Origin: Streptomyces sp. man185
GTDB lineage: Bacteria; Actinomycetota; Actinomycetes; Streptomycetales; Streptomycetaceae
Direction: 5' to 3'
Length of the DNA: 43,641 nt
Assembly (NCBI GenBank): GCA_002551355.1
Contig: NTHE01000031.1
Span: forward strand, 53,205 to 96,845
The translations under genes were made by a program, and so were the position numbers. The notes beneath the pieces were generated by a model. That model was not told where the DNA came from. It was given only the letters and a program-made list of their open reading frames with translations, and did no database searches. Numbering within the stretch: position 1 is the stretch's first letter; each line of letters starts with the position of its first letter. This document shows, piece by piece, positions 23,205 to 31,204 of this stretch.

Positions 23205-23325
23205 GCGTTAGGGCTATCGCTATCGCCTAGTAGAGACTATGCCTAGCGGGTGAGTCAATAGCGATAGCTCTATTCGTGTCGAGCAGTTGTGCCCGCGCAC
23301 CCTCGCCTGATAGAGCTAGCCCTAG
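23205..23325. promoter_or_regulatory. Operator region of the KorSA-like regulator
   Basis: The AT-richer gap between two divergent genes contains GCTATCGCTAT (23213-23223) and its exact complement ATAGCGATAGC (23258-23268). A TAGGGCTA overlaps the first copy, and the complement TAGCCCTA recurs at 23317-23324. CTAGTAGAGACTATGCCTAG lies between. Such repeated half-sites upstream of a GntR/UTRA gene suggest autoregulation and control of the transfer side. Confidence 0.6.
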
Positions 23326-23361
23326 AATCAGATCCCCGCACGACCATGAAGGGTGGCCTCG

Positions 23362-24153
23362 ATGCCCGTCTCGTATCGCGACATCGCCGCTGACCTGCGA
23401 CAGCAGATCGGCGAGGGGCGATACATGCCGGGCGACAAGCTGCCGATGCTCACCGAGCTCCAAGCTCAGTACGGCGCTGGGTACCAGACCGTTCGAAGCG
23501 CCATCGCGCTCCTGGAGCAGGAGGGCCTGGTCGTCGCGGTGCGACGTAGAGGAACCATCGTGCGTGAGCGCCCTGAGAAGCGGCGCATCACTCGGTCCCG
23601 TCAGGTCTTCCGCGATGAGGTCGGCTACTACTTCGACCCAACTGCTCAGCCTTGGGTGGCCTTGGAGCCTCCCACCCTGCGTTGGGGCATCGTGCCGGTC
23701 GATCTCGCTGCCCTCATGGGTCTCGCCACCGGGGCCGAAGTCCTCGTTCGTGACCGCGTGATGGGCGACCCTGAGAGCAGAAAACCGAAGCAGCTGGCCA
23801 CCAGCTACCTGCCGGCCGACCTCGTTCGAGGAACTCGTCTCGCAGAGGCCGACACAGGGCCAGGCGGCATCTACGACCGCCTGGAAGAAATGGGCCACCG
23901 CCCGCTCCGCTGGAGCGAAGGTGTCTCCGCCCGCATGCCCTCGCCTGAAGAAGCAGAGGCGCTGAACCTCCCCGCCGACGTTGGCGTTCCGCTCCTGCGC
24001 ATCGTTCGGATCACGAACAGCTCCAACGGCGAAGTTGTTGAGCTGAACGACACCAGGATGAGCGCCGAAGAGTTCGAGATCGGCTATTCCATCCGACGCC
24101 ACGCGAGTGCTCGACTCGCTGATGACGACGGAGATGGTGACGACGACCAGTGA
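23362..24153 (+). CDS. GntR-family regulator with UTRA domain (KorSA-like)
   Basis: 263 residues from ATG 23362 (AAGGG about 9 bases upstream); GTG 23353 is an alternative. The N-terminal GntR winged helix (YRDIAADLRQQIGEGRYMPG, DKLPMLTELQAQYGAGYQTV, RSAIALLEQEGLV) is followed by a UTRA ligand domain (about residues 90-240: LATSYLPADLVRGTRLAEAD, YDRLEEMGHRPLRWSEGVSA, VPLLRIVRITNSSNGEVVEL). The acidic tail is ADDDGDGDDDQ. GntR/UTRA proteins named Kor repress their own and tra promoters on Streptomyces plasmids and pSAM2-like elements. Position beside the transfer module and the inverted repeats upstream support that role here. Confidence 0.82.
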   Translation: MPVSYRDIAADLRQQIGEGRYMPGDKLPMLTELQAQYGAGYQTVRSAIALLEQEGLVVAVRRRGTIVRERPEKRRITRSRQVFRDEVGYYFDPTAQPWVALEPPTLRWGIVPVDLAALMGLATGAEVLVRDRVMGDPESRKPKQLATSYLPADLVRGTRLAEADTGPGGIYDRLEEMGHRPLRWSEGVSARMPSPEEAEALNLPADVGVPLLRIVRITNSSNGEVVELNDTRMSAEEFEIGYSIRRHASARLADDDGDGDDDQ

Positions 24154-24288
24154 CTGCATCTCACGTGCCACGGTGCCCCTCCCCTCGGTTGACCTCGTGA
24201 GGGCCATCACACTCGGGTCGGGTCAGGCGAACCACCACAGGCGCTTGTCGAAGCTCGTACGCACTGCCGTTCACACGTTTTCAACATC

Positions 24289-24302
24289 CGCATATACATG
24301 CG
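24289..24302. promoter_or_regulatory. Palindrome upstream of the HTH-kinase gene
   Basis: CGCAT-ATAC-ATGCG has 5-bp perfect arms about 30 bases before ATG 24333 in an AT-rich patch that includes a plausible -10 (CATATACAT). A candidate operator for the HTH domain of the gene it precedes. Confidence 0.4.
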
Positions 24303-24332
24303 ATTTGCACCCTGAGCTCTAGGCTCGCGGTC

Positions 24333-25370
24333 ATGACGAGCACGGAGGGGCACGGGGTGGGGAAGCAGCGAACAGGGTGGCGGCCGGACAAGCTACGCGA
24401 ACAGCGGGAGGCGCACGGCCTGACTCTGGAGAAGGCCGGCGAGCGGCTGCGGGAGGTCGCTGAGCAGGCCAAACTGAAGGGGATCCCGGCCGCGAATCCC
24501 CAGACGTTGTGGCAGCACGAGCAGGGCGAGGTCTACCCAGGCCCGCACTACCGTCGCGCCTATTGCCTTCTTTACCGGGCCACCGAGCCGGACCTGGGAT
24601 TCCGAACCGCTCTGCCCGGCGAAGAGACGTCGTTCAAGCTCACGCCGATGGACGACCGCCTCACCGGCGCGCACGTCTTGGCCGTCGAACGGGCCATCCA
24701 CCGCATTACGCCCGGCAGCGAAGACGCCGGGCACTTCGCTCTCCAGCAGCGCATCATCGACGCGTGGAAGCGGAGGCACACCGGCGGTGACCCGCATCGC
24801 CCCGTCCTGATTCTGGTCGGGGGCTACGCCGGAAGCGGCAAAACGGAGCTGGCGAGGTTCTTCGTCCAGCTCACCGGCTGGCCGCTGCTCGACAAAGATC
24901 CGCTCACCCGACCCCTGGTGGAGCGGCTTCTGGTCGCGCTGGGCGGCGACCCGAACGACCGACACACCGAGCTCTACCGGGAGCGTGTCCGGTCGGTGGA
25001 GTACGACTGCCTCATGCAGTCGGCCATGGCGAACATCAAGTGCGGGATCAGCACCGTGCTCTCCGCCCCGTTCATCGCGGAGCTGACCGACGCGGCCTGG
25101 ATGCAGCGCCTGACCAACAGGACCGCGGCGATGGGTGTCGACGTGTTCCCGGTGTGGGTCCGCTGTGATGAGGAGTCGATGCGGGAGTACATCACCTTCC
25201 GCTCTGCTGCCCGGGACGCGTGGAAGCTCCAGCGGTGGGACGAGTACATGGCGACCATCGACTTGGACCTGCGCCCCGCTGTGCCCCACCTGGTGGTGGA
25301 CAACCGGCTGGGCACCGCCGTGAGCCTCGCGGATCAGGCTCGTCAGGCGATGGGGGCGATGTACGCGTGA
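24333..25370 (+). CDS. HTH domain fused to P-loop (zeta-toxin-like) kinase
   Basis: 345 residues. The N-terminal ~80 residues resemble an XRE helix-turn-helix (PDKLREQREAHGLTLEKAGE, PQTLWQHEQGEVYPGPHYRR). From about residue 150 a small-molecule-kinase-like P-loop domain begins: PVLILVGGYAGSGKTELARF (Walker A GGYAGSGKT), LTGWPLLDKDPLTRPLVERL, ISTVLSAPFIAE, VFPVWVRCDEESMREYITFR (the R-x-x-R lid region). This is the layout of zeta-toxin/chloramphenicol-phosphotransferase/gluconate-kinase-like enzymes. The substrate is unknown. Its stop overlaps the start of the guanylate-kinase-like gene (GTGA), so the two kinases are made together. It could be a self-regulating sugar or nucleotide kinase, or a toxin-like kinase. 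Confidence 0.7.
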   Translation: MTSTEGHGVGKQRTGWRPDKLREQREAHGLTLEKAGERLREVAEQAKLKGIPAANPQTLWQHEQGEVYPGPHYRRAYCLLYRATEPDLGFRTALPGEETSFKLTPMDDRLTGAHVLAVERAIHRITPGSEDAGHFALQQRIIDAWKRRHTGGDPHRPVLILVGGYAGSGKTELARFFVQLTGWPLLDKDPLTRPLVERLLVALGGDPNDRHTELYRERVRSVEYDCLMQSAMANIKCGISTVLSAPFIAELTDAAWMQRLTNRTAAMGVDVFPVWVRCDEESMREYITFRSAARDAWKLQRWDEYMATIDLDLRPAVPHLVVDNRLGTAVSLADQARQAMGAMYA

Positions 25371-25936
25371 ACCCGAGGCAGGGCGTAATCCTGTACGGCC
25401 CGCCGGCGTCGGGCAAGGACACCGTCACCAGCGCACTCAACGAAATGAACCCGAGGTACGCGCAGTTCGCGCGGCTCAAGGTCGGGGCGGGCAAGTCGGC
25501 CGGCTACCGAATGGGCACGGCTCAGCAGCTGCACAAGCTCGAGGCGGAGGGCCACCTCGTCTACACGAACGTCCGGTACGGCAACACATATGTCATTGAC
25601 GCGCCCGGCCTGGACGTGGCGTTCGAGGCCGGGGTGCCCGTAGTGCACCTCGGACAGGTCGACGGCGTCCGCGCGCTGGTCGACGGCTACACGGCCGACT
25701 GGTCGGTGGTAATGCTGTGGTGCCCGCGCAAGGTGACCGAACAGCGGTCGGCGGGGCGCGGCGACAGCGACACCGCAGCGCGCCTGACAGCGTGGGACGC
25801 GACCCGCGCGGACCTGGACGCGCACCCGAGCATGGTCTGGGATCTGACCGTGGACACCGCGGCGTCGGAGCCGCAGGAGGCGGCGGGGCTCATCGACCAG
25901 CTGCTGGCGCAGCGGGTGGGAGCGGCGACAGCATGA
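25367..25936 (+). CDS. Guanylate-kinase-like protein
   Basis: 189 residues from GTG 25367, overlapping the previous stop by 4 bases. It starts directly with the P-loop (GVILYGPPASGKDTVTSALN) as guanylate kinases do. YAQFARLKVGAGKSAGYRMG, KLEAEGHLVYTNVRYGNTYV and VVHLGQVDGVRALVD then correspond in order to the GMP-binding and lid regions. Canonical guanylate kinases have R-x-x-R and YG-x-x-(Y/T); here VRYGNTY is a good counterpart. WSVVMLWCPRKVTEQRSAGR, then GDSDTAARLTAWDATRADLD is the lid/C-terminal helix. It probably phosphorylates a nucleotide or a related phosphorylated substrate. It converges tail-to-tail with the dehydrogenase gene, 8 bases away. Confidence 0.72.
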   Translation: MNPRQGVILYGPPASGKDTVTSALNEMNPRYAQFARLKVGAGKSAGYRMGTAQQLHKLEAEGHLVYTNVRYGNTYVIDAPGLDVAFEAGVPVVHLGQVDGVRALVDGYTADWSVVMLWCPRKVTEQRSAGRGDSDTAARLTAWDATRADLDAHPSMVWDLTVDTAASEPQEAAGLIDQLLAQRVGAATA

Positions 25937-25943
25937 ACGTCGG

Positions 25944-26783
25944 CTACGGCTGGGCGAGTCGGTCCAAGGCGTCGGTGAGCGTGAGCCCGCTGTTGTCCTT
26001 AGCGTCCTCCCATCGTGCCAGCGTGGACGCGGTCGCGCGCAGCATCTCCGGCGGAAGGCCGGCTGCCGCGAGAGCGTCGGCAGCTTCCTCGAGCTCCGGG
26101 CCCCAGCGCCAGGCGCGCGCGGCGGTCTTGGCTACGTACTGCGGCTCGGAGAGGTACGAGTCGGTGCGCCGGGAGGCGACCTCGATGAGCTCCTGGTCGA
26201 CGCCATGCTCGCGCGCCATCCCGACCGCAAGCGCCACCAGCACCCGCGATGTCTTCTGGAAACTGGCGTACGACAGCTTCAGCGCAGACGCCTTCCCCAC
26301 CTCCATGCCCAGCACCGAGGTCTGGACGGCGGTGCCCGCGAACAGCGACTCGATGCGGGCGGTCGCGTCAGCCGAACCGGACAGATACAGGGTCGGCGTC
26401 TTGCCGCCGACCGGCGGGGAGCCGACTACGCCGCCGTCCACGACGGTCACGGCTGGTGCGAGCAGGGCGGCAATCCGCTGCGTCCGCACGGGGCTGATGG
26501 CATTCGCCTCCACATACAGCCCGGCGAAGCTGTGCTCGGCGATGTCGCGGGCCAAGTCCTCGGCAGCAGCCGGCGGGCAGAGGCTGATGACGATGTCGCT
26601 GCGGTCCAGCAGCTCGGCGAGGGTGCCCATGGGCCTAAGCCCGTACTGCCTGGCGCGCTCCGTAGACGCGGCGCTACGTCCGGCCTCGCACCACAGGACC
26701 GCAGCCGCATTGGCCGCAGCGCAGGCAGCGACGGCGGCGCCCATGCTGCCAGGATGGAGGATGCCGACGGTCGGCTGGTCCAC
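25944..26783 (-). CDS. NAD(P)-dependent dehydrogenase (6-phosphogluconate/3-hydroxyisobutyrate type)
   Basis: 279 residues from GTG 26783, four bases after the HAD stop, with GGGAG as ribosome site; the longer open frame to 26948 overlaps the HAD gene. Rossmann start VGILHPGSMGAAVAACAAAN (GxGxxG-like HPGSMG), then SDIVISLCPPAAAEDLARDI, FAGLYVEANAISPVRTQRIA, VVDGGVVGSPPVGGKTPTLY. LGMEVGKASALKLSYASFQK carries the catalytic-lysine region of beta-hydroxyacid dehydrogenases. The C-terminal helical part (AWRWGPELEEAADALAAAGL) resembles the DUF1932 subgroup. It would oxidise a hydroxy-acid or reduce the matching ketone. Operon with a phosphatase-like HAD suggests a small phosphorylated metabolite. 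Substrate unknown. Confidence 0.8.
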   Translation of the reverse strand: MDQPTVGILHPGSMGAAVAACAAANAAAVLWCEAGRSAASTERARQYGLRPMGTLAELLDRSDIVISLCPPAAAEDLARDIAEHSFAGLYVEANAISPVRTQRIAALLAPAVTVVDGGVVGSPPVGGKTPTLYLSGSADATARIESLFAGTAVQTSVLGMEVGKASALKLSYASFQKTSRVLVALAVGMAREHGVDQELIEVASRRTDSYLSEPQYVAKTAARAWRWGPELEEAADALAAAGLPPEMLRATASTLARWEDAKDNSGLTLTDALDRLAQP

Positions 26784-26787
26784 GGTG

Positions 26788-27438
26788 CTACTCCCAGTTC
26801 TCGTTGAGCAGGATGGTGATGGCGTCGGTGACGTCGTCAACGACGTGATGAGCGGCCAGGAGCCCGTCGGGCCACGGTCGGCCTCGCAGCCAGATGGTGC
26901 GCAGACCGGCCTGATGCCCTCCGCCGATGTCTCCTCCCGGGTTGTCACCGATCATCCAGCCGCCGTCCGCGAGGCTGACGCCGCACCGTGTGGCCGCGAG
27001 TTCGAAGAGACGCCGGTCCGGTTTGCGGATCTCCAGGTCACCCGAAGCGGCGATGCCGTTGATCAGGGAGACGAGTCCGGTCCCGGCGAGCTTGGCGCGT
27101 TGGATGTCGCCGGCCCCGTTGGTGACGACGCAGATCGTCCACCCGGCCGCGCGCAGGCGGGCCAGGCCTTCAAGGACTTCGGGGCGGCAGGTGACGGCGG
27201 CCGACATGAGATCGACGTACTCCTGCCACAAGTCCGTGGCCGACTCCTCCAGTTCGAAGGCATCCTGCAACCTGGTGAAGTCGTTGGCGGTCGCGCGGTC
27301 GGCCAGCTCAATGCGCAGCCACTGTTCCACGTCCGAGGAGAAACCGTGGGAGCGGCACAGGCGCGTCAACGCGCCACTGAGCGCCGACTGCCTGGCCGCC
27401 AACGTGTCATCCAGATCAAAAAGCGCGAGTCCTTGCAC
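26788..27438 (-). CDS. HAD-superfamily hydrolase
   Basis: 216 residues from GTG 27438, which puts the catalytic motif at the very N-terminus: LALFDLDDTLAARQSALSGA (motif I DxDxT). A helical cap follows (SHGFSSDVEQWLRIELADRA), then motif II VVTNG, the motif III lysine in EIRKPDRRLFELAA and motif IV MIGDNPGGDIGGGHQAGLRT. This is the subclass I phosphatase pattern (phosphoglycolate phosphatase or YjjG-like). It is followed 4 bases later by the dehydrogenase gene. Opposite to two kinases, it may reverse or channel their product. The promoter lies in the ~110-base gap shared with the divergent small XRE gene. Confidence 0.86.
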   Translation of the reverse strand: MQGLALFDLDDTLAARQSALSGALTRLCRSHGFSSDVEQWLRIELADRATANDFTRLQDAFELEESATDLWQEYVDLMSAAVTCRPEVLEGLARLRAAGWTICVVTNGAGDIQRAKLAGTGLVSLINGIAASGDLEIRKPDRRLFELAATRCGVSLADGGWMIGDNPGGDIGGGHQAGLRTIWLRGRPWPDGLLAAHHVVDDVTDAITILLNENWE

Positions 27439-27550
27439 GGTCCCGGACCCTACCGGGCGTCGGGCGCACCACCGTTCACGGCAACAGCGCCCCCCTCCGA
27501 GATCAAATGGTGTATGTTTCGGAGATCCATCGATCATGGGAGCCTGCGCT

Positions 27551-27856
27551 ATGTCCGACCCGGACCGCCTAAAGCGGGTTGATGCCCTGCTGGACGGCCT
27601 GGACGACGTCCTGCCGCCGCCGCGCGTGCGCGCTCAGCTGCGCCTCGCCGCGAACCTCACGCAGCAGGACGTCGCGGACGCGGTCGGGGTAAAGCGCCTT
27701 GCCGTCGTGCGTTGGGAGCTAGGGAAGAGCAACCCCCGGCGCCCACAGCGCACTGCCTACATTCATCTGCTCAAGCGGCTCGCGGAGCGCTTCCCCGAAG
27801 CCGCTGAGCTGAATGAGGGCATGCCGACGCCGACCTCCGAAGGGGGGTCGGGATGA
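27551..27856 (+). CDS. Small XRE-family transcriptional regulator
   Basis: 101 residues from ATG 27551 (GGGAG about 11 bases upstream). Helix-turn-helix: RAQLRLAANLTQQDVADAVG, then VKRLAVVRWELGKSNPRRPQRTAYIHLLKRLAE, the pattern of Cro/CI-type regulators with the HTH centred at about residues 40-60. No effector domain is present. A TATGTT-like -10 lies near 27510. It is divergent from the HAD-dehydrogenase operon and is the likeliest local regulator of the cassette at 24.3-27.9 kb. Confidence 0.78.
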   Translation: MSDPDRLKRVDALLDGLDDVLPPPRVRAQLRLAANLTQQDVADAVGVKRLAVVRWELGKSNPRRPQRTAYIHLLKRLAERFPEAAELNEGMPTPTSEGGSG

Positions 27857-28048
27857 CCTAATGGTCATCGGCCGCGCGCGCCAGGAAGCGGACTACCAAT
27901 CCGCTGGCCTCGCACGGCCCGTCTACCGATCGGCTTACCGCCGTGTCGGTCGCTCAGGTCCCAGTTCCCGCTGGTCCTGAGCCGCGGCTCACTGAGCCGC
28001 ACATTTCCCAAATCGGCCCCTTGTAGGGCCACCACCACCGGCCACTCA

Positions 28049-28246
28049 CTACGGCCACCACAGCCGCAGATCAGCACCGCTGGTGTCACACCGCGGGCCC
28101 CCACCACAGGGGCTTCGCGGTTCGCCGGCCAAGCGAAGGAAGAGGTGATCTCCACTCGCCTGATCGGTGTCCAACCCCATCCGCACATTCAGACCGGGCC
28201 CGAGGGCTCTGGCATGTCCGCGCATCTGAAAGCTGGTCAACGTCAT
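28049..28246 (-). CDS. Doubtful small ORF in the 27857-28423 gap
   Basis: A 65-residue frame (MTLTSFQMRGHARALGPGLN, VRMGLDTDQASGDHLFLRLA) with GGGAG before the ATG is the best candidate in this 567-base gap. A second coding-like frame downstream on the same strand (VVVALQGADLGNVRLSEPRL, about 27930-28020) suggests one decayed gene split by a frameshift. Family not recognised. Nothing else is visible in the gap except the upstream region of the 28424 gene. Confidence 0.3.
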   Translation of the reverse strand: MTLTSFQMRGHARALGPGLNVRMGLDTDQASGDHLFLRLAGEPRSPCGGGPRCDTSGADLRLWWP

Positions 28247-28423
28247 AGTGCCCGATCTCCCGGTTTATGAAAAGCCGACCCATGTCCGTTTCGATCTGGT
28301 TTGGGTGTCCGAACCTTCTCGTGTGACGGGATCGATCTTCGATTCGTCATGCTTTGAGCCTTGTGTGCCGCAGAAGTTTTCGGTGGCGTACCGGTCAGTC
28401 ACCCGGTATAGCGGTGGTGCCCT

Positions 28424-30679
28424 GTGAACGCGGTCGCGGCGTCGACCGCTGTGCTGAATCACCACGTTTGGAACTTCGCGGACAAATCCGTCGACGTGCC
28501 GGGCGGAACCTCCCGGCGTCGGCTGCGGTCGATCCCGGCGCAGGCCGGGCCGGTCCCGAGGCGGGCGGCGGGTCATCCGCTGTCGCTCGGCCGGGACGCG
28601 CGCGCCCGGCTGAGTGGTGCGGTGCGGGCGCTGCTGGATGCGGACGGTCTGGAGGGTGCGTCGGACGCGGTGCGTCTGGCGGTGCTGGTGCTGGCGTCGC
28701 GTACGCCTTCGGAGACGGGGGTGGTGGAGATCCGTACCTCGGAGCTGGGCCGGTGGATCGGCGCTTCCCTGTCATACATGGCCTCCGCTGTCGTGCCGGG
28801 GCTGCGCCGGTCGGGCGTGGTGTCGGTGGAGACGGCGGAGGGCGAGTTCGGTCAAGACGACGGGCTCGCGTGCAAGGTGGAGCCTCTGTGGGAGGCGCAG
28901 GATGCCGCCGGGCACCCGTTGAGGCTGGCGAAGAAGGAGTACGTGACGCTGAAGCGGCTGATGGAGGCCGTGATGGGGCCCGGGTGGAAGCACCGGGATG
29001 GCCGGGTATCGCCTGCCGGGCTGATCGGTACGCGTACCGGCCGCGCGGCGGCCACGGACCGTCTGGCGCTGCTGTTGCTGGTGCTGGAGGCGCGGGAGTC
29101 CGGGCGGGTTCGGCTGTGCGGCGGGAGCGTGGACACCAAGCGCGGCCGGGCGGCGGCGACGCTGGCCCGGCTGATGGGGTGCACGGCCGCGGCCGCGGCG
29201 GGGATCCTCGAACGGCTGGAGGAGCGGCAGCTGGTGTTCCGGGTGCGTCTGCGGACGGCGTCCGGGCTCGCGAACCGGTCGCGGCTGCTGGTGCCGGCGG
29301 TCGCCACCGCGCATGCCCGTGGCGGTGCCGACGTGACCCGGGAGGCGCGTACAAAGGCGCTGGAGCCCGTGTCTTCAGAGCGCGGTGTTGCGGCAGGGGG
29401 TAGTGAACCGCCACAGGCCGACGAAGATGCGCAGGTCAGCGGTGCGTCTAATGCGGACGGAGCGGATGTTGCAGACCCCGTTGTGGCGGCAGCCCTTCAC
29501 ACTGACCACCCCTCTCCGGCTACTCCTCGCTCTTCTCTCTCGCTCTCTGGTGGCTTTTCCGGCTACGGCCGTGGTGGGTCCGGTGATCTGCCGGACCGCG
29601 CGTGCGAGCTCGAGGACCAGGCCGTGGATGGCGATGTCGCTGCCCGGCTGACGCTGGTTAACCGCGTGGGTGGCCCGCTGCGCGGGGAACAGCCGAAGAA
29701 GTCCCTGGTCGTCAAAGGCGGGAAGGAAAGCCGCAGGCCGGTGGCCGATCGCGGCGTGCGGGTCCTGGATGGCGAAGGTCAGGACAGGCCGCAGCAGGGG
29801 AGGGCGGCTCTGCCGTCGCTGGATCTGCGGGCCGTCCTGGTCCCGGTCCGGCTGGTCTGGGCGCGCCTGGAGAGCCGGGGTGCCCGGTGGGTGGTGGAGG
29901 CCAGGGTCCGTACCGAGCTGGCCCGGGTGGTCGGGTTCGCCGGTCCCGTCGACGCGCCGCAGATCCTCGCCGACCGGCTCGCCCGGCGCCTGGAGAGCCA
30001 GATGCGGCTGGGCGGTCCGATCACGGACCCGGTGGGCTGGCTGATCGGCCGCGGCCTGCCGCAAATCAGGCTGTGCGCGGAGCCTCGGTGCGACGAGGGC
30101 ACACTCCTCGACTCCGGCCGGGACTGCCCGCGCTGCGAGGACCGGCAGGTCAACAGCCGTGCCATCCGCCGCACGGTCGCGGCCGCCGTGGACGCCGCGA
30201 TGCCCGGGGCCTCCGAGACCGAACGGCGGGCGGCCACCGACCGGCAGCTGCACGAGACCGTGACGGCCAGGGCGGGGGCGAAGGCGTCCGAGTGGGAGCA
30301 GTACCGCGCCCGGAAGGCCGAAGCGAAAGCGGCCCGCGCCGCAGCAGCCGCCGCGCAGCCGGAGGACGGCGTCCCGGCCGTCTCGCCGGCCCCGGTCGTG
30401 CTGCCCGCGCCGCGTTTGGCCGCCGCCGCTCCGGCCCTGGAGCCGGAGGTCGCCGTCGTCGACGACCAGGAGCTTGTCCTCGAGGACCTGACTCCCGACC
30501 AGGTGCGCGACTGGCGGGTACGGGCGATGCAGGACCACCAGGTGATCTTCGACCACATCGACCGCTACGGCGAGCCGTCTGCCCGTCGCCTGTTCAGCAA
30601 CCAGCTGGTCGACCAGGCGCATCACATCGCCGGGCTCGGGCACCTGAACGTCGGCTACCTCTCTTGGGGGCAGCCGTGA
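28424..30679 (+). CDS. Large winged-helix protein, possible replication initiator
   Basis: 751 residues from GTG 28424. The first ~300 residues contain two similar winged-helix-like units: RLAVLVLASRTPSETGVVEI, RTSELGRWIGASLSYMASAV, VPGLRRSGVVSVE; and later DRLALLLLVLEARESGRVRL, RAAATLARLMGCTAAAAAGI, LERLEERQLVFRVRLRTASG. Residues ~300-490 are low-complexity. ILADRLARRLESQMRLGGPI, TDPVGWLIGRGLPQ and a zinc ribbon (CAEPRCDEGTLLDSGRDCPR, then CEDRQ) follow, then an Ala-rich coiled coil and a C-terminal helical end. Tandem winged helices are a feature of plasmid Rep proteins, and a zinc ribbon is common in DNA-processing proteins, so a replication or partition role is plausible. No named family was recognised. 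The long reverse-strand open frame beneath it is a GC-skew shadow. Confidence 0.65.
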   Translation: MNAVAASTAVLNHHVWNFADKSVDVPGGTSRRRLRSIPAQAGPVPRRAAGHPLSLGRDARARLSGAVRALLDADGLEGASDAVRLAVLVLASRTPSETGVVEIRTSELGRWIGASLSYMASAVVPGLRRSGVVSVETAEGEFGQDDGLACKVEPLWEAQDAAGHPLRLAKKEYVTLKRLMEAVMGPGWKHRDGRVSPAGLIGTRTGRAAATDRLALLLLVLEARESGRVRLCGGSVDTKRGRAAATLARLMGCTAAAAAGILERLEERQLVFRVRLRTASGLANRSRLLVPAVATAHARGGADVTREARTKALEPVSSERGVAAGGSEPPQADEDAQVSGASNADGADVADPVVAAALHTDHPSPATPRSSLSLSGGFSGYGRGGSGDLPDRACELEDQAVDGDVAARLTLVNRVGGPLRGEQPKKSLVVKGGKESRRPVADRGVRVLDGEGQDRPQQGRAALPSLDLRAVLVPVRLVWARLESRGARWVVEARVRTELARVVGFAGPVDAPQILADRLARRLESQMRLGGPITDPVGWLIGRGLPQIRLCAEPRCDEGTLLDSGRDCPRCEDRQVNSRAIRRTVAAAVDAAMPGASETERRAATDRQLHETVTARAGAKASEWEQYRARKAEAKAARAAAAAAQPEDGVPAVSPAPVVLPAPRLAAAAPALEPEVAVVDDQELVLEDLTPDQVRDWRVRAMQDHQVIFDHIDRYGEPSARRLFSNQLVDQAHHIAGLGHLNVGYLSWGQP

Positions 30680-30895
30680 GCAGCGGCGAGGAAGAACGGT
30701 GCCACCCGGCAGAAGCCGAAAGCGGCCACCACCACCGTCGTATGCCGTGACGGACGGGAGCAGCTCGGGCTGGGCGACGCGATCGGCATGATGATGACCG
30801 AGCGCGGCATGGCCGCCCCGGCCGCCGACGGAAGCGTCTTCGCCGACTTCAACACCATCTCGCGGCGGTCGTGCCCAGACTTGCTGAGCGGGTGA
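30676..30895 (+). pseudogene. Small protein coupled to the 751-aa gene, frameshifted
   Basis: A GTG at 30676 overlaps the previous stop (GTGA) and begins VSSGEEERC, but that frame ends after 24 codons. The neighbouring frame continues with a convincing sequence (ARKNGATRQKPKAATTTVVC, RDGREQLGLGDAIGMMMTER, GMAAPAADGSVFADFNTISR) to a TGA at 30895 but has no start of its own before ATG 30788. A single base change near 30689 would join them into a ~72-residue protein. A decayed gene or a sequencing error. Confidence 0.5.
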
Positions 30896-30974
30896 GGGCC
30901 GTGTCCTTCGACGTGCCAGCCGACTGACCACGGTTACGTCACGCCTCGCGCATCCTGTGGGACGCTCCTTGCGT

Positions 30975-31148
30975 TCAGTCCTCGGCTGGTAACCGCAACG
31001 CCACCTCGGCAACCCAGGAATCGGCGTCCCGGCCTTCTGGGCTGTCATCAGCGAAGTGCTGTAACAGCCGGACTGCCTGCCGTGCCTCGGTGAGCGTGAT
31101 CAGCGGAAGGCGCGGTGTTGTCGAGTATGAGCCGTTGGGAAAGTCCAT
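30975..31148 (-). CDS. 57-residue hypothetical protein
   Basis: Starts at ATG 31148: MDFPNGSYSTTPRLPLITLT, EARQAVRLLQHFADDSPEGR, DADSWVAEVALRLPAED. Balanced composition and helix-like periodicity argue for a real gene. It follows the RsbW-like gene on the same strand at a short distance (31205 to 31148) and may be co-transcribed. Family not recognised. No membrane segment or motif. Confidence 0.5.
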   Translation of the reverse strand: MDFPNGSYSTTPRLPLITLTEARQAVRLLQHFADDSPEGRDADSWVAEVALRLPAED

Positions 31149-31204
31149 GTTGGCTCAACGGCCGGACGAATGTGAAGACACGCTGTCCACCAGAATGCTG
31201 TGAA

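Noticed and set aside
25717..27582. 621-codon forward frame opposite the dehydrogenase and HAD genes
   Set aside because: No domain. The reverse-strand genes have full catalytic motifs and tight operon spacing.
29375..31048. 557-codon reverse-strand open frame
   Set aside because: It lies antisense to the 751-aa gene, has no recognisable domain and is rich in Arg/Gly/Pro as expected for a GC-skew shadow. A real small gene (30975-31148) occupies another frame at its upstream end.
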